This document shows positions 23,338 through 37,100 of a stretch of DNA of 64,000 nucleotides, piece after piece. The notes under the pieces were generated by a model, which was given only the letters and a program-made list of their open reading frames with translations, was not told the DNA's origin and searched no databases. The stretch is from Acanthochlamys bracteata. Lineage: Eukaryota; Streptophyta; Magnoliopsida; Pandanales; Velloziaceae. Numbering within the stretch: position 1 is the first letter of the stretch; each line of letters starts with the position of its first letter. A program made the position numbers and the translations under genes. The stretch spans positions 9,766,501 through 9,830,500 of the forward strand of contig CM034131.1 in NCBI GenBank assembly GCA_019914995.1. The letters are read 5' to 3'.

Positions 23338-24823
23338 ATGGGAGAGGTTGATCCATCATTTATCCAGGAATATGAGCACCGTCCCAAAGCTGCTATCGTA
23401 GAGGCCAACGGAATTCCACTGATTGATCTTTCACCTCTTCTGAAAAATCCGATATCAGAAAGCAGGTCACCGGAAGCACTGCAAAGTCTGTTGTCAGAAG
23501 TTGAAGATGCTTGTAGGGTGTGGGGTTTCTTCCAAGTGATCAACCATGGTGTGCCTGAAGAATTGTTAGGGAGGCTGCAGACTGCTGCTGCAGAGTTTTT
23601 TAGACTTTCACTGGATGAGAAGAGAAGGATTCAGCGAGATGAGATGAATCCATTAGGCTATTATGACACTGAGCATACTAAGAATGTTAGAGACTGGAAA
23701 GAAGTGTTTGATTTCATCACCAAGGAAGCAAAAGATGGTGATGATGGTGGTGGCGGTGGTGAGCTACAGAATGGAGAGACAAAGCTTAAGCTGAAGAACA
23801 GGTGGCCAGAGTACCCTTCTGATTTAAGGTAAAGCCCCTACCAGCAGTGCTATTTAAGTAGTCTTATTAACATGCCTATTTTCTTTCTGTCATTGTGAGC
23901 TTATGTATTTTTTTTCCTCCTTAAAAAACAGACAAAAGATGTGTGATCCAACTTGTGATTATAGGCTATAGCTCCAGAAAGTTGAAACCTAAGAAACCCT
24001 TGATTCACAGCTTATTTTATCTTGGGCTTCGCCCATCATATCTAACATATATTGCATATGAGCAGCGAGGCTTGTATGGAGTATGCAGCAGGAATGGAAA
24101 AGCTAGCTTTCAAGCTTCTGGAGCTAATTTCATTGACCCTTGGATTGCCTTCAAAGAGATTGAACAGCTTCTTTCATAAAAAGCAGACTAGCTTCATCAG
24201 GCTAAATCACTATCCTCCTTGTCCATCACCAGAACTTGCCCTTGGCGTTGGACGCCATAAGGATGGTGGAGCTCTGACAATCTTAGCTCAAGATGATGTA
24301 GGAGGCCTTGATGTCAAGCGGAAGTCTGATGGAGAATGGGTTCGGGTCAAGCCAGTTCCCAATGCATTCATAATCAATGTAGGAGATCTTGTTCAGGTAT
24401 ATACATACACATAGATACAGGTTCAATTTTTGTGACATTCATATGTTAGCTTCACAAAAGGAAAAGGTAATCTCACTGATTTCAGTATCTTAAAATTGTT
24501 ACATTGAAATACAACAGAGTATTGAACTGCTAGTACATTGAACCCTTACATCATGTTTATAGGTTTGGAGCAATGACAAATATGAAAGCGCAGAACACCG
24601 AGTATCTGTTAACTCAGAGAAGGAGAGGTTTTCAATTCCGTACTTCTTCAATCCAGCTTTTCATACCAAGATCGAGCCATTACAGGAACTATTGCATGAA
24701 GATAACCCTGCCAAGTACAACGCATTTGTCTGGGGAGAGTTTTTCAAGGCAAGAAGGGCTAGTAACTTCAAGAAACTTGCAACAGAGAACCTACAGATAC
24801 ACCATTTCAAGAAGGTCCAGTGA
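23338..24823 (+). CDS. 2-oxoglutarate/Fe(II)-dependent dioxygenase (DOXC class)
   Basis: Exons 23338-23828, 24066-24396 and 24563-24823 give 360 residues. The N-terminal DIOX_N domain has IPLIDLSPLL and the block WGFFQVINHGVPEELL. The jelly-roll catalytic domain carries the iron ligands H228 and D230 (GRHKDGGALTIL) and H286 (SAEHRV), plus R296 and S298 (RFSIPYFF) for 2-oxoglutarate. All catalytic residues are intact. The opening MGEVDPSFIQ and the motif GYYDTEHTKNVRDWKEVFDF place it, from memory, with Arabidopsis At3g19000/At3g19010. Members of this class act on flavonoids, hormones or other small molecules; the substrate here cannot be read from sequence. A glycine/aspartate-rich insert (about residues 138-146) in the middle of the N-terminal half looks like a lineage-specific loop. 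A 72-bp tandem duplication lies just past the stop. Confidence 0.92.
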
Positions 24824-24842
24824 TGGTACCTCAAATCAGTTC

Positions 24843-24985
24843 AGGTCTGTTAGTAAGAACACCAATTGGCAATAGTTATGTAATAGAGTAATCTCCAAGT
24901 ACATTCAGTATATAAGGTCTGTTAGTAAGAACACCAATTGGCAATAGTTATGTAATAGAGTAATCTCCAAGTACATTCAGTATAT
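24843..24985. repeat. 72-bp direct tandem duplication in the dioxygenase 3' UTR
   Basis: Bases 24843-24914 and 24915-24985 are identical over 71 bases, beginning AGGTCTGTTAGTAAGAAC and ending CATTCAGTATAT. The repeat starts 20 bases after the TGA stop. Perfect identity implies a recent event or an assembly artefact. It duplicates any poly(A) or RNA-binding sites inside the unit. Confidence 0.95.
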
Positions 24986-24989
24986 GATT

Positions 24990-27013
24990 AATATATATAA
25001 ATGAAAGGCATCATTACCTTTATGCAATATAACGGTGTTCTTGTGAGAACTGTCCCAAAAATTGGTGTTGAGATTGCATGAAACCTGGTCTTGTAGTAAT
25101 GCTAATGAAGTTAAACTTTGAGAGGCAAGATCAGTCTCAATTCAAGTACTCTCTGCCCAGAGAATAAAATAAAAAGAGCCAACAGTAAAAACTCAAGGCT
25201 CGCTACTCTTTGCTATAATACACAGTATGCAGAGGGAGAGTTGCCATCAGGAACTCATGTGTCTGTGAGAAATGTAGCAAAACTGTTCTGCAACAGTAAA
25301 AATGCAATATAATTTTATTTTCTTTCTAATATTTGCAGAGTGCGTGCCACTTTCAAAGACAATTCTTATAAATGAGTATATGTGAAATACAAATGCTCGC
25401 ACTTTCCTCCTATTCAAACCATTCATTACATAAGATCCACCTATAGATGTTAAAACTCTTAAGGCCAATAATTATGTACACCAGCCTGCCACTACCACTT
25501 GCACATCTAGTGTTAAAGCTTCAGGAGGAACAACAAAAGAAGCAAATTCAGTGAACTGCTCCAAGCAGTAGAGTCCAAAGCAATGCAAGGCCTCTTAACT
25601 TCTGTACTACCACATGTTTAAGAAACCTTCAGAATCAACTCTCACCACTGCTTCAAACCACAACTGTTCTACAGAAGGTCTTGTTTCGATTCACACATCT
25701 TGCTCCATTTTCATCATTCTCAGTAATGGCTCTGCGAGTTGCAGATGGAATCTGACCAAAGTTGATAATTTAATGTTTTGCTTTCTGGAAGCACACGGAT
25801 GTACTCTTGAAAAATTTTGAACCTGAAAGGCTCCTTAACTATCTCTACCCTGGACAACTTTGGATTAAGAAAGGAGAGCAAAGAAGTCTTTCTTCGTTCC
25901 GAACATACTTGGCTAAAGCACTTGTCTGCTAACAACTCAACTGCAGCTTGAGATAGCAATATAGTCCCACATACACTTGAGAATTGTGTTAATCACTGAC
26001 GCTGATCCAGCAACATGTATCAATCTAGTGCTAACAGTACATGAACCATAACAAATCTGGTGAAACAGATATATATATCTTCAGTGCTAACAGTTGTACT
26101 CCCATTTAGCATTGGACCTGGCAAGGACGGAAAATGAAGACTTCTTGAGCACCATATATTGTGATTGTGATGCCATCACCAACTGAATCCACCTTAAACC
26201 CTTGTGTGTGACATATGACTGAAAAATTAGAATGAGTTGTGTGACTATGTTAGTTTCTAATACCAAGTCTAACACAAGCATGGGAATAACAGCATTCGTG
26301 AATTAGAGTGAAAAGTTTAGAGTTGCATATTAACTACAACCACCGACTAATGAGCAAAAAATTATTAAAGGGACCAGCACAGTCTCAAGAATTAATCATG
26401 ATCATGGAATGCACCATCTCATTTCTGAAATGTCTGCAGTGGCATAACAGTTCAACAATCATTTCCAAGGTACTAAATTCATGCACTACAAGAGAAAAAC
26501 ATAACTACTTGATCCTAGAGCAGAGCATTTAAAATATCAGTTAATAAGAGCACAGTAGATTTGAGTTTACTTCAAATATACAAAGATTTTGGTATGGTGT
26601 ATATGAACTATGAACAGTCCTGCACATAAAAGAAGTTCTGAAAGCTAGTTCATTTTCTAATCCTGTTACCCCTAAATTCTAAAATTCTACCCAACTCCAA
26701 TTACAGTGAAATCCAAGATCGTAGTAAATTGCTCACCGCAGGCAAATTAAGAGAACTTTCATCTTGCTCTCCATCCTCAAGTAAATCAAGCGGCCCTTTC
26801 GAGCACCAAAAGCTTCACCACTGGCCTTGATTCAACTGCTTCTGCCACTAACTCTTGCTCAAATTTAACCGAACCCTCCCAATCTTTCTCCAAGAAACCT
26901 GTTCATCGTAGAAGTTAAACACCAGAACAACAGAATTCCCGACCCGAAAATAGAATTCGTACTTTTGCGCGGACCCACCACCCCTTTGTGGTCCCCACCC
27001 GCCTCCGATACTC
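24990..27013. other. Intergenic region, possibly 3' part of a minus-strand transcript
   Basis: About 2 kb of mixed composition, less AT-rich than the other spacers, with short open frames on both strands that show no family resemblance. It lies downstream, in the minus sense, of the tentative small gene at 27,014-27,280, so it could contain further exons or a long 3' UTR of that transcript. I cannot support any specific exon. Confidence 0.3.
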
Positions 27014-27280
27014 TCACCTCCCACCGGCGAGTTGGTCCCACTTCTCTTCCCTCGGCGATCGATTGAACCACTTCCTGCAATCAAACAACAAAAATCAGCA
27101 CAAATTTCAATTTTCCTTTTTCTTTGAAATCAAAGAAAAAGAGAGATTTCTACATTCAGATAACCGGAGTGGCGGAAGAGATTGAAGGGAAATCCAGTTG
27201 AGATACGGAGAGATTCGAAGAGTGAATGGCAACAGAACAACAGCATGAGATTGAAACAACAACAAGAAGGTCCACACCAT
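27014..27280 (-). CDS. Tentative small two-exon gene, unknown function
   Basis: On the minus strand, an ATG at 27280 opens a frame of 38 codons with a hydrophobic start (MVWTFLLLF). A GT donor follows at 27164-27163, and a strong pyrimidine-rich acceptor (TTGTTTGATTGCAG) ends at 27075. Joining 27280-27165 to 27074-27014 keeps the frame and gives 58 residues ending KWDQLAGGR. If a further intron starts at 27017, the end would differ. Other frames of the second exon read protein-like text as well (KYEFYFRVGNSVVLVFNFYD), so the true frame is uncertain. No family was recognised. It is divergently arranged with the kinesin gene. Confidence 0.25.
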
Positions 27281-27650
27281 TTTCAACTTCTTCGATTCTC
27301 AAGTAGATAAATACAAGCAGCGATCTTTACCCTTTCTTTGAATTCTTCAGTAAAATTGAATAGAAAACAAAGGAAAAGACAGCGATCGGTCAATTTATAT
27401 TCTCTGAAAAATTGAGATTCTTTTCTCGACGTTATTTGCAACGATTAATCCAGAATCAAGACCGCGGCATATGTTAATAAGTTGATCCGCAGGACTATCA
27501 TAACGCATTAATCTGGCCTTTCCGAATGGGCTTTTATTGCAGTCCATTTAAAAAAGTCAAAAACTCAATAATTTGAAATCATCTGATCTTCAGTTCAATT
27601 TCAAATAATCTGATCCAGATCCAGACCAGACTTCAAATATTTTAAAAGAA

Positions 27651-27960
27651 CTAACCGTTGAATATCCGTGATTTCTAAACGGAATTCGAAAAGCTACCAC
27701 TAACGAATTTGAAAACCCAACGCGGAGTTTGTTGTCCGTCTATTTCAAATTCAGTTAAATCCTTTCCGTTCGTTCTCCCCTCCACCCCTGTTCAAAATCC
27801 TTCTCTATGTAGTGAAGCAAATCGAGCGAGAGAGACTTATTAGAGAGAGAGAGAGTTAGAGAGAGTGAGAGGAGCAGTTATTTCTTCGATTCTTCGACGA
27901 TTGAGTTGGATTTAGGGTTTTGTAGTTCAAATCGATTATTATTTCAGCTTAAAACCCTAG
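27651..27960 (+). promoter_or_regulatory. Kinesin promoter with MSA-like, GA-rich and telo-box motifs
   Basis: Upstream of the kinesin gene, 27651-27662 reads TTCAACGGTTAG on the minus strand, a near match to the mitosis-specific activator (MSA) element with core AACGG. A second AACGG core lies at 27678-27682. A GA-repeat tract spans about 27,820-27,875, and telo-box-like AGGGTTTT and AAACCCTAG lie at about 27,916 and 27,952, probably in the leader. MSA elements are bound by MYB3R factors in G2/M, which would suit a cytokinesis kinesin. Confidence 0.5.
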
Positions 27961-28125
27961 ATTTGAAGGAAAAGTGAAAGGTTTATAACTATTCTTCGCC
28001 ACCAGATCTCGCTATTCGGTTCGTCGCTGAGGTAATTTGAATCTTTTCGAGTCATTTGATTACATTTGCCAACCAATGCTGGAAACTTCTATTGGCTTTT
28101 AATCGTGCTACGAATTGTATTTAGA

Positions 28126-31100
28126 ATGTGGAAGGATTTGAGGGCTTCTCGCCGGTACTCAGATAAGAATCCTCCGTCTTCTGCGATTAACCAAGAGAAT
28201 GTTCCGATTAATCAGTTGGACGTGAGCAATGCTACTGCTCAGCTTGAGCTGGACCCAACTAGGCTGCCCTTGGGCACCATTCAAGACCCTGCACTTCTTC
28301 CGAAGCAGGAGAAAGAAATGTTTTCGCGACGGAAAGTGGAGAGAACTCCGACCAAGGGCTATAGTAGGGGCTCTGATTCGACTAGTTTCAGCACGCCGGA
28401 TAAGGTTGCAGTTGCCCGGAGCAAGTTTGGTTGGTTACCAAAAAGTGAGACCAAATCCTGTGTGGAAAGTGGGGAGGAGGTGGGCCATGGGGGACAGTAC
28501 TACCCCTTGCCTCCGGTGAGCCGTGGCCTCAGCTTTGTGAATGGTGGTGGTGGTGCTGTAAATGGAATTGGCACTCCTCGTGCTTATCGGACTGGTGGGA
28601 AGGCTTCATCAGTACACTCTGAAAGCAGCTCTACTCAGAGCACGCCAACTAAGAGTGTGACAAAGCCGAGTTACCCTATATTTGGAAGCTCTCGGCCTCC
28701 ACTTGGTGTAGGGCCGCGCTTAATGAGCTTATCTTCAGCATTCAAAGGCAACCCAACCTCGTCTGTACAACAAACTGTTGTTAATACTTGTGAAGTGACT
28801 CATTTTGAACTTCGGGAGGATCCCTCTTTCTGGATGGATCATAATGTACAGGTATTCAGATTTAGTATGATTTTGAGTTCTAGCTTGTGTTGTGTGTACA
28901 ACAAGAAGCAATAACTTGAGAATAGATAGTTCTTCCTTTTATTATTTTTATCTATATTTGCTTTTGGGGCAATTTCAATAAGAGTTTTTCTTTTAGTTAC
29001 ATTGCATGCCGGTTAAGTCTTCTGTCTTTGTAGGTTGTAATTCGTGTGCGACCCCTCAGTAGCACGGAGGTAAGCTTGCATGGTCACAACAGATGCTTGA
29101 AGCAAGAAACACCTCAGAGCATCATTTGGATTGGGCAACAGGACACTAGATTTACCTTTGATCATGTAGCTTGTGAAACAGTTAACCAGGTTCGTCAGTA
29201 TACTGTTATCAGTAGCCAATAATCTTAAAGTGCCACATTGCAAATTATTTAAATTCCTTTAAGCAGGAGATGCTGTTTAGAGTGACCGGGTTGCCTATGG
29301 TTGAGAATTGTATGTCTGGATACAATAGTTGTATGTTTGCATATGGGCAGGTAGGCTTTTGCTTATCTTCTTTAGAACTATCTTCATTGCTTTGTTCCTT
29401 TTTTATAGAAAATTATTTTCAAACTCCATACTGCCTGTCATGATACTTCTTCAAAGCTCAGTTGCTTTTCTTATACGCCTCTTGTGATTGTTCAGACTTT
29501 TGGCACGCTTATTTTTCCTAAATTCTGTATTTGCAGACAGGCAGTGGAAAAACATACACCATGCTTGGTGAAATTGATGAGATGGAATATAAACCAAGTC
29601 CAGAACGTGGGATGACACCACGCATCTTTGAGTTTTTGTTTGCAAGGATTAGAGCTGTATGCCAATCCTCTTTGTTCATTTCAACTGCATTAAAGGTCTT
29701 CGGCGATAATTTATTTTCTGCCATGTTGGGAGCAGGAAGAGGAAAGCCGGAAGGATGAGAAGCTTAAATACAGCTGCAGGTGCTCCTTTTTGGAGATTCA
29801 CAATGAACAAATTACAGATCTTCTTGAGCCTTCCTCTACCAATTTGCTTGTGCGTACACTTGTTCCTGATATGCATGTTTTTGCATCTTTACATGGTTTT
29901 TAATTTGTTTTGCAAATGCTATTTACAAGTGAAACACTGCATGTTCTGTGACAGTTGCGAGAGGACTTAAGGAAGGGGGTATATGTGGAGAATCTCACTG
30001 AGTATGAAGTTGAAACTGTTGATGATATTCTTAGACTTCTTATTCAGGTATGCATTCTCGGTCCTGACCTTCTGTTGGGTACAATTTTTTCCTCCCTCCT
30101 CCCAAAACTTTAGCTCTTGAGATTTTAATTGTTTTATAACCATTTAATTTCTACATCAGGGTGCTGCAAACAGAAAAGTAGCAGCAACAAACATGAACCG
30201 GGAGAGCAGCCGTTCGCATAGCGTTTTTACCTGTGTGATTGAGAGCACATGGGAGAAAGATTCAACTATCCACATGAGGTTTGCAAGATTGAATCTTGTT
30301 GATCTAGCTGGTTCAGAGAGGTAAAATGATTAGAACTATATAAAGCTTTCTTATGGTGACGTTGTGAATGTTTTAATAAATCTGCAGGTATGTTTTGTTC
30401 CTAGCAGGCAAAAAGCATCAGGTGCTGAAGGTGAACGCCTCAAAGAAGCTGCAAATATAAACAAATCCTTGTCCACTCTGGGGTATGGATTTTGACACGT
30501 GCACTCTATGGTTTGGATTTGACCGAGTCATTATACAAAGATTGCTTAGGATCTTTTGTTAAAGCAACGAGTAAATGAAAACAGAAATTATGGTTTTAGA
30601 ACTTATTTTGACACTGTGAAGCAGTAAATTGTTTCAGAAACATTAGCTGCCCAAGTTAATCTTAATCTCTCATTCTGTAGGCACACGAGATTCTGTTTGT
30701 ATACCACACTCTTTATGTTATGGCTGTATGATGTCTGACGATAGATATTGTGCAATTTGCATTTGTAGACATGTTATAATGATTCTTGCTGATGTTGCTC
30801 ACGGGAAGCAAAGGCATGTCCCTTACAGAGATTCAAGGCTCACTTTTCTTCTTCAAGTCAGTATCCAGTCCTATAAGATTTGTTATAATGAGATGACCTA
30901 TTAAACATCATTTTAAGGCCTTCTCTTTTCAGGATTCTCTTGGCGGAAATTCCAAAACTATGATTATTGCAAACGTCAGTCCATCAATCTGGTAACTTTC
31001 GTCTTTGACATATTTTTTGTTTTTTTAATAAACAGGTTGAGTACTGTCCCCATAACCGATGTTGTGAATCGATTTCCTTGCAGCTGTGCAAATGAAACTC

Positions 31101-34100
31101 TGAGTACTTTAAAGTTTGCTCAACGAGCAAAAATTATTCAAAACAATGTAACTACTTCAATCACTATACTCTTAAACTATTTGAGAACAAATAGCATTTT
31201 CATAGCTTTTGTGAACTTGAAATTTTCTAGGCTGTGGTGAATGAAGATGCCTCTGGAGATGTAATTTCCTTGCAGAATCAGATAAGGCTTCTCAAGGTTG
31301 TTATTTTGTATTTATTGAGCATGCATTGAACATGTACTGGTGCATAAACTAACCTTGGAGATTCAGGAGGAACTTTCTGTCCTCCGGCGTCAAAATGTAT
31401 CCCAATCTCTCTCCTTTCGCTCTGCTATTCTGGAAGATTCTCTTATAAAGCCAACCGGGTCAGTTGAGGAGGATGCAGACTATCCATTTGATTCGGAAAC
31501 TGTGCAAAGTGTGAGGGTTTCTACTAAGCAGGTATCCTATTGGTTTTTTCAATTGTGAACACCATGCATGTAGGTAACGTTGACACAAGAGCTTATACTG
31601 AAACTAATCATTAGCATAGCATTATGAAGTGCTACTTTGATTCTATTATTCTGTATGTCTTATACTGCTTGATCTTGTTTTCGACACTGATGACATTAAC
31701 ATGACTTTTTCGTGAAGTTGAAGTCCCTAGAAGCAACATTATTTGGAGCTTTAAGAAGAGAAAAAATTGCAGAAACTACTATCAAAAGACTTGAAGCTGA
31801 AATTGAGCAGCTAAATAGATTGGTAAAGTTCTAGAGACTTGCATTAAATCACTGTGCTGCTACAATTTATAACTGTTCTTGAAGAGAAATGACTTACTGG
31901 TGCTGCAGGTTCGCCAAAGAGAAGAGGATACTCAATGCTTCAAACTGATGCTCAAGTTTCGTGAGGAGAGAATTAAAAGGCTTGAACCTTCACTGGATAA
32001 ACTAGTCCCAAAAGATAAATATTTTTCAGAAGTGATTACTGATCTTTCTGAAGAGGTTCAGTTGCTCCGGACAAGAATTGACAAGAATTTCGAGGCAATA
32101 CGCATTGCACTTGAAAATAGCAGACTTCAGGACCAACTTAAGAGGTAATCTCTTGTGTCTTATACCCAAAGTTACTTTGCATTGGACTTCTGTCTTATTA
32201 CAGTTTCCTGTTATTGGCTGTAGATTTCAGGACTTCTATGAAGAAGGAGAGAGAGAGCTATTACTAAATGAGGTCTCCGAGCTTCGGAACAAGGTATTTG
32301 CAAGAACAAAGGATGTAGTCCTTCAAATTTTGTTTCTGCCCCAGCCTTCTACTTCCATTGCCTCAAACATTATGCATGAATACAGCTCATACAAGTCCTT
32401 GAGGGGAAATCAGAGCAAGAGCAGCTGCCTTTAGAAGATATGAAACATGGGGTTAGTTTACTACTGCTTTAAGGCCATCCTACTTGAGTATGTCTATTAC
32501 ACTTCGACCCTGTGCTGATAGCATCTCATATTACTTTAGGATCTGATAAATCCTGAATTTTCAAGCTCAGCAAGAGATGAGAACACCATACGCAATGAGG
32601 TACGTTGAACTTCCCATCAGTCGACTACTTTGGTTTGGTACTACACATTTTTCTAACAAAATATTTCAATTTTGTCTTAACAAATTTGCAATATTTGCAG
32701 TTGGATAAGACTTGCCAAGAGTTGGAGAAATGCAGGCATAACCTGAAAACTTGCACAGAAATTAATGACAAACTCACAAGGTACAAAACTGTTAGTGCGC
32801 TCCACTGAGTCGTTGTTGCTGTAGTTGGCGAATGGGTTTGTGTTCTTGGTATTTGTCATTCTCTTTTTAATACAAACTCTTTACTTATGCAGGGAATTAA
32901 ATGACATGAACCTTGAGTTAAACAATTTTAAATATCTGGGCCATGTTCAATCTGACTGCGTCAAATTGCAACTAGCAGTAAGCACATATTGTCTTCATTT
33001 ATGGCTACTGTATGATAGAACTTTCTGGAAGTCCTGTCTTACTATGTTCTTCATGTCTTGTGAGTCAACGTGAATGTTTGTACGTCAGGCACTATATAGA
33101 TGTCCACCTCTCCTACTGATCATTTCAATGTTGGTTTTTCTCAACTTGTAGGAATTCAATGCTGGATTGTCTGAGGACAGTACAGTAAAGAACAGAGAAT
33201 ATGCTTCAAGACATACTGCAAGGCATTCTGAAGAATTATTGAACTTGCAACTAGAAGTGGATATAATGAAGGAGATTCTTAGAGAAGAAAGATCAGCACG
33301 TTTTGAGTCAGAAGACAAAGCTTCCAAAGCAAACGATGAGGCCAAAGTGGTGAATGAAAATTTTCTGCAAATCTCAAAGCACAATGAAATATTGAAAAAT
33401 GAATTGCAGGTTGCAAGATCAAATGTGGAGAATATTCAAAGCCAGCATGTGCTGTCAATACATGACCTTGAGGCACTGAGGGAGAGCAATAAAGAGTTTG
33501 TCGAAATTGTAAGGAAACAGAAAGAAGAGATCATGCTTTTAAGAAAGAAGCTTGGATCTTATTATAAGACAGAAAGAAGACTTGATGTCTCTCACGACAA
33601 GATGGAGGGCCAATGTCTGAAGGTTCTTGAAAATGAAGATTCCACATTGCAGAAGAAGTTGAAAAAAATGGCAGCGTCTTTAGAAAAAGCACGATTGCTA
33701 AACATTACACATCAAACTCATCAGGCATCAGATTCATCCCATGAAGAAGAAATGGAGGAAGTCCGTAGACAGGTTGAAGAGGAGACAGCTCAAGTCATTG
33801 TATCATTGCAAGAAGAACTCATAGCACTTCAACAGCATGTTGATGATAGCAATAGAAATGAGTCCTTGGCCAAGGAATCACTTGCAACACTAAAGAATGA
33901 GGTGAAAGAACTAAACAGTAGACTGTGTTTATTGAAACTAGAAAATGAAAGACTTGCTGAGAACATTGATGACAAAGAACGAGACTTAAGGACACTCAAT
34001 AAAGATTGGGAACAGCTGGCATGTGATATTGCAAAAATACTTGCAGATGGGAATGCTGCTCTTGAAGATGCATCTGATCAAGTTATTCACATTGTTCATA

Positions 34101-37100
34101 GTTTTCCTCGAAGAAACTGGATAAGCTGTCAAGTTGAGCGGATGATTGGAAGCATATCTGAAAAGGATATGTTAATTGATCAACTTCAAAGGCATTTGGA
34201 GGATGCCGAACGTGCAAGGAGCAACATGGAATGGAAATTGCGCTCTTTGAGAGGGGCTACCATGGCGATAACAGAAGCACAACAGCAGGATAGCAGTGAC
34301 AAAGAAAGGGAGATAGTTGCTTTGGCTTCTGAGTTATCTGAGAAGAATTCCATTATCTCTGAGTTGGGAGATAGGATTAGACAATTTGAAGACAAAGTGA
34401 GAGAGTCTGAGCTCTGCTCCATGGCTGCTTTTGTGACTGTAAAGAAGCTCATTGAAATAAATGCAATGAAACATGAGGAACTAAAGAACACAGGTCAGGA
34501 TCAGAGTTTTCAACCAGCAAAATATCAGTTATGTGACATGCAACAGAATGCGCAAGAGCAAGTCCTGATGTCTGAGTTTCAAAAGGAAGATGAAAATGGC
34601 ATTTGTGATATTGTTGAATCTATAAATGAATTGAAGGTGGGAGCAGAAAGGCTGCAATGCTCTATGAATGAATTTTCTTGTCATTTTCTAGGAGGCCTAG
34701 AAGCATGTAGTCCTGGAAAGTACTCTGTTGAATCATCTGTTGAAGAATATCCAGATCAGGTAAGCTAATACCCCTATTATTTATCGATAAAAGACATGTA
34801 ATATGTTAACCAATCTCTCTGATGTACTCTTTTCTCTAGAATTTATTTTTTTCAGGGTAAAACTTTGCTTTTCCTTTATACAAACTGTTCATCAGTTACT
34901 TACCGAAATTCTTTACAGATGGAAATTCAAACAACTGGAGATGTTGCAGGGAAATCAGGATGTAAAATTCAGAATTTCCCATTTGACATCTCTGACTATT
35001 CATCAACCAAATGCTTTGATAGCAAGTTGGGAAAGCCATCAGGAGCTGGACTAAACACAAACAAGCTTTTAAAGATGGAACTGGAATCTGCGCTTGGCAG
35101 CCTAAAAGAAGTTCAAATGCAAATGGATGAGCTTATCAAAAAGAAAGAACGGATCAAGGAATCTGAGATGCAAAGCCGACAGAACCTGGAGCATCTAGCA
35201 GCTGAGCTAGCTCGTCTAAAATCAGAGATGAATGATAAAGAAATGCAATTTGTAAATAAGTTGCACACTCTTGAACTTCATCTTCGAAAATTGGAGGGAG
35301 ATTCTACTCTGTTTGCTGCTGATTGGCGAAAAGAAAAAGAGGTAATGCTCGTTACTAGCTCTAAAGTTTGATGGTCTTCAGATGCAATTACTGTTCATTG
35401 AAGACAATAAAAATTTTCTGTAGCATTTAGTTTAGAATGCTTTCATCTTACACTTGTCAGCATCCTTGTTCTTGAGTCTTTTCAAGAGTATTTTGCATTC
35501 TAACTTACAAATTTAACCAAGATTCTTATTGAAAATAGACTGCCGACTTTTCTATCAAACTCATAAAGTGTTTAATTGCATCATGGACTATATTTTATGT
35601 ACCTTTTTTGTGACAGTGGTATCAAAAGTAATTTTTATATGAATACAATATTTTTTAGTTTAATATTTTATGTACCTTAACCTTGGAAACACTGCAGAAA
35701 CAGTTGTAGCTGCAGAGATTTTCCTCTAGTTTTCTGTGGGTCGAATATATTTGAGTTAAAACTTCTTTTGTAGGTGTTTCTGTGTTGTGTAATATGTTAC
35801 ATGTACAAAGTAATTATTCATTCTGGACTTACCTTGTAGGTTCTTGAGCTTGAGGCATGTGATGCCATGGTCCTTGCAGCTCAGAAGACAGTTGAGGCTT
35901 CAGAACTTCTTGCTAAGATTGAGGAGGCTCAGGAAACCATGAATGAAGCAGACATTATGGTCAATGCATTGGTAGAAGCAAAAGAATCTGCACAGCATGA
36001 GGTAGAAAGGCTTCTAAGAATAGAAACAATTCTATACTTTGAGAAGAATTGTTTACTCAATCAACTGCAGGATTTAGAATTTTCTCTTGACAAGAATAGG
36101 CAAGAGTATGAGAGCTTTGTAACAGAACATCAGAGGAGTCTTTCGGAAGCCACCACATTAGTTGTTGAGCTTCAGGATGCTTTAAAGCAGTTAGAGTCTG
36201 CATTCTCAGATGAGCTTGTGTCACTGAATTGTGAGATTTTTGAGGTCAAGTGCCAAATAGAAAACTACCACCATTCAGCAAGCACCTCGTTAGAGGAGAC
36301 TTGGTCTGCTATCATTGGGAAAGATTGTGCTGTTTCAGTGCTACACCTCTGTCAGATGGGTATTTTATTGGAAAGAGTAACTGGTTTAATTGCTGAGGAT
36401 GGCCTGCTTCATCACGGTCTTTGTCAGTCTAATTCAGTAATTGCTGATCTGAGGGACCACAATATTAGAGCAGAAAAAGAGCTTAGAATGTGCAGCATCC
36501 TCAAGGGAAAGCTGCTAGTTGACATCACTAACAGTTTTAACCGTACTGCCAAAAGGGAACCGGAAACAATTGAGCTCAAAGTGCACTTAAAGTCTTTTGA
36601 AAAGAAAATTCAGGATTTACAGTTGCAGGAAGAGGCGATGTTAAGCAGGTCACATTTGATGTCAAAGGAACTTGCCATTCTGATGAAAAAGGTGGAGATA
36701 ACAGGCAGAGACGCCCTAGAATTAGCATGTATACAAGAAAAGCCAGTAAAAGAGGATCAGCATGTATGCAGCAATCAGGGTATCAAAACTGAGGGGATAT
36801 GTTCTTTTGGAAATATGTCTTTGGAAAAGCGTAAGTTGACATGTCTGGATATCAACGAAAGTGACACTCATGTACTTCATACCAACCCAAGCCAAAGCTT
36901 AGAGATGGTTCAATTAGCTGAGAATGCTGTTGAGAAAATGTACAGTAGCATGAGCAGTGGTTATAATGTCATAGCAAACGTTGTCTTTCAACAATTTTCT
37001 GAGCAAGAAATATTGCTATCCTCGTTTGCAGAGAAGTTGGAATATCTAGAATTTTCTACTGAGAATTTGGTATCTGAGAATTTGTCTCTCCAATCTGAAT

